From positions 1-33,707 of the forward strand of contig CANKYR010000013.1 in NCBI GenBank assembly GCA_947488195.1: a DNA stretch of 33,707 bases, written 5' to 3'. Of this stretch, positions 33,391-33,707 are shown piece by piece. The notes beneath the pieces are model-generated. The model was not told the DNA's origin, ran no database searches, and saw nothing but the letters and a program-made list of their open reading frames with translations. How positions within the stretch are numbered: position 1 is the first letter of the stretch; each line of letters opens with the position of its first letter. The position numbers and the translations under genes were made by a program. Origin of the DNA: Flavobacteriales bacterium. GTDB lineage: Bacteria > Bacteroidota > Bacteroidia > Flavobacteriales_D > Sanyastnellaceae.

Positions 33391-33409
33391 ATGATTAAGA
33401 TTTAGATTT

Positions 33410-33417
33410 CAAAAATA
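33410..33417 (-). promoter_or_regulatory. Bacteroidetes -7 box for fabI
   Basis: On the minus strand TATTTTTG (33417-33410) is an exact TAnnTTTG match, 19 bases before the ATG. TTTC 16 nt upstream may stand in for the -33 box. Confidence 0.45.
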
Positions 33418-33458
33418 CATTTTTTATCTCATTGAAACTTCCTGAATGAAAAGCATAT

Positions 33459-33707
33459 TCACAATGGGATGTTCACTCCGCGCAAGAACTCATCCACCGC
33501 CATTCGTTTCTTCCCTTCAAGCTGCACCTCAATCAAACTGTAAAACCCTCCATTCACCGCCAACTTCAAAAAAGTCTTGTTGTCGGAATGAAAAGAACCC
33601 AACTCGAATGAATGTTCGGTTTCTTCAGGAAGGCCTTTGTGAATTTTTAAGATCTTACCTTGAAAGGTGGTGAACGCGCCAGGGAAGGGAGTGACTCCGC
33701 GAACGCG
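33459..33707 (-). CDS. fmt: Methionyl-tRNA formyltransferase, C-terminal part (N-terminus beyond window)
   Basis: The last 82 codons of a leftward gene run from the window edge to a TGA at 33461-33459. The peptide opens RVRGVTPFPGAFTTFQGK, matching the start of the C-terminal tRNA-binding domain of Fmt, and ends VDEFLRGVNIPL, the usual closing FLRG motif. Fmt formylates initiator Met-tRNA with 10-formyltetrahydrofolate, the product of the Fhs enzyme encoded at 24.0-25.7 kb. Only this domain can be seen. Confidence 0.88.
   Translation of the reverse strand, partial: RVRGVTPFPGAFTTFQGKILKIHKGLPEETEHSFELGSFHSDNKTFLKLAVNGGFYSLIEVQLEGKKRMAVDEFLRGVNIPL

Overview
This 33.7 kb window is ordinary chromosome of a member of the Bacteroidota, most likely a Flavobacteriales-type marine or freshwater bacterium. 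The pointers are a PorT-like type IX secretion (T9SS) gene, a fasciclin protein with a T9SS C-terminal sorting tail, a TonB-dependent receptor with a carboxypeptidase-regulatory-like leader domain, a Rho factor with a long disordered insertion, a bacillithiol-type YtxJ protein, a membrane pyrophosphatase, and many promoters of the Bacteroidetes type (TTTG ... TAnnTTTG). I saw no rRNA, tRNA, CRISPR array, prophage or insertion sequence.

Layout. 1-2.8 kb: rho, a DUF4199 membrane protein and porT (cut by the window edge), leftward. 2.9-5.5 kb: clpS, a TPR protein, a GT4 glycosyltransferase and a bestrophin, a leftward chain joined by tiny gaps or ATGA overlaps. 5.6-6.4 kb: a lone LytTR response regulator, rightward. 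6.4-11.5 kb: leftward block of a haem-oxygenase-fold diiron-type protein, a cupin, a HAD phosphatase, a class IV PLP enzyme and an M1 peptidase. 11.5-13.1 kb: rightward glutathione-peroxidase / YtxJ / AlbA-HTH operon. 13.1-17.6 kb: leftward fasciclin-T9SS protein and a TonB receptor with its small secreted partner. 17.7-20 kb: hisS and a convergent CDF cation transporter. 20.4-23.1 kb: a membrane pyrophosphatase fused to a Mip-like FKBP prolyl isomerase. 23.2-25.7 kb: leftward fhs-fdhD (one-carbon and formate metabolism). 25.8-27.4 kb: an S8 protease. 27.4-31.1 kb: leftward chain of a flavoprotein, ribD, an EamA transporter and a CAP protein. 31.1-32.6 kb: a repeat island around an ORF6N protein. 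32.6-33.7 kb: fabI and the end of fmt.

The most unusual signal is a repeat architecture seen twice: chains of very short hairpins joined by fixed 4-nt linkers. One chain of 11 hairpins (linker TCAT) sits in frame inside fdhD and adds 53 codons. The other, of 9 hairpins (linker GAGG or GAAG), lies between the promoter of the ribD operon and the ORF6N gene. Stems are kept while loops vary, and one stem shows compensatory change, which suggests a structure-driven, possibly mobile repeat family. The second notable item is the 917-residue pyrophosphatase-prolyl isomerase fusion.
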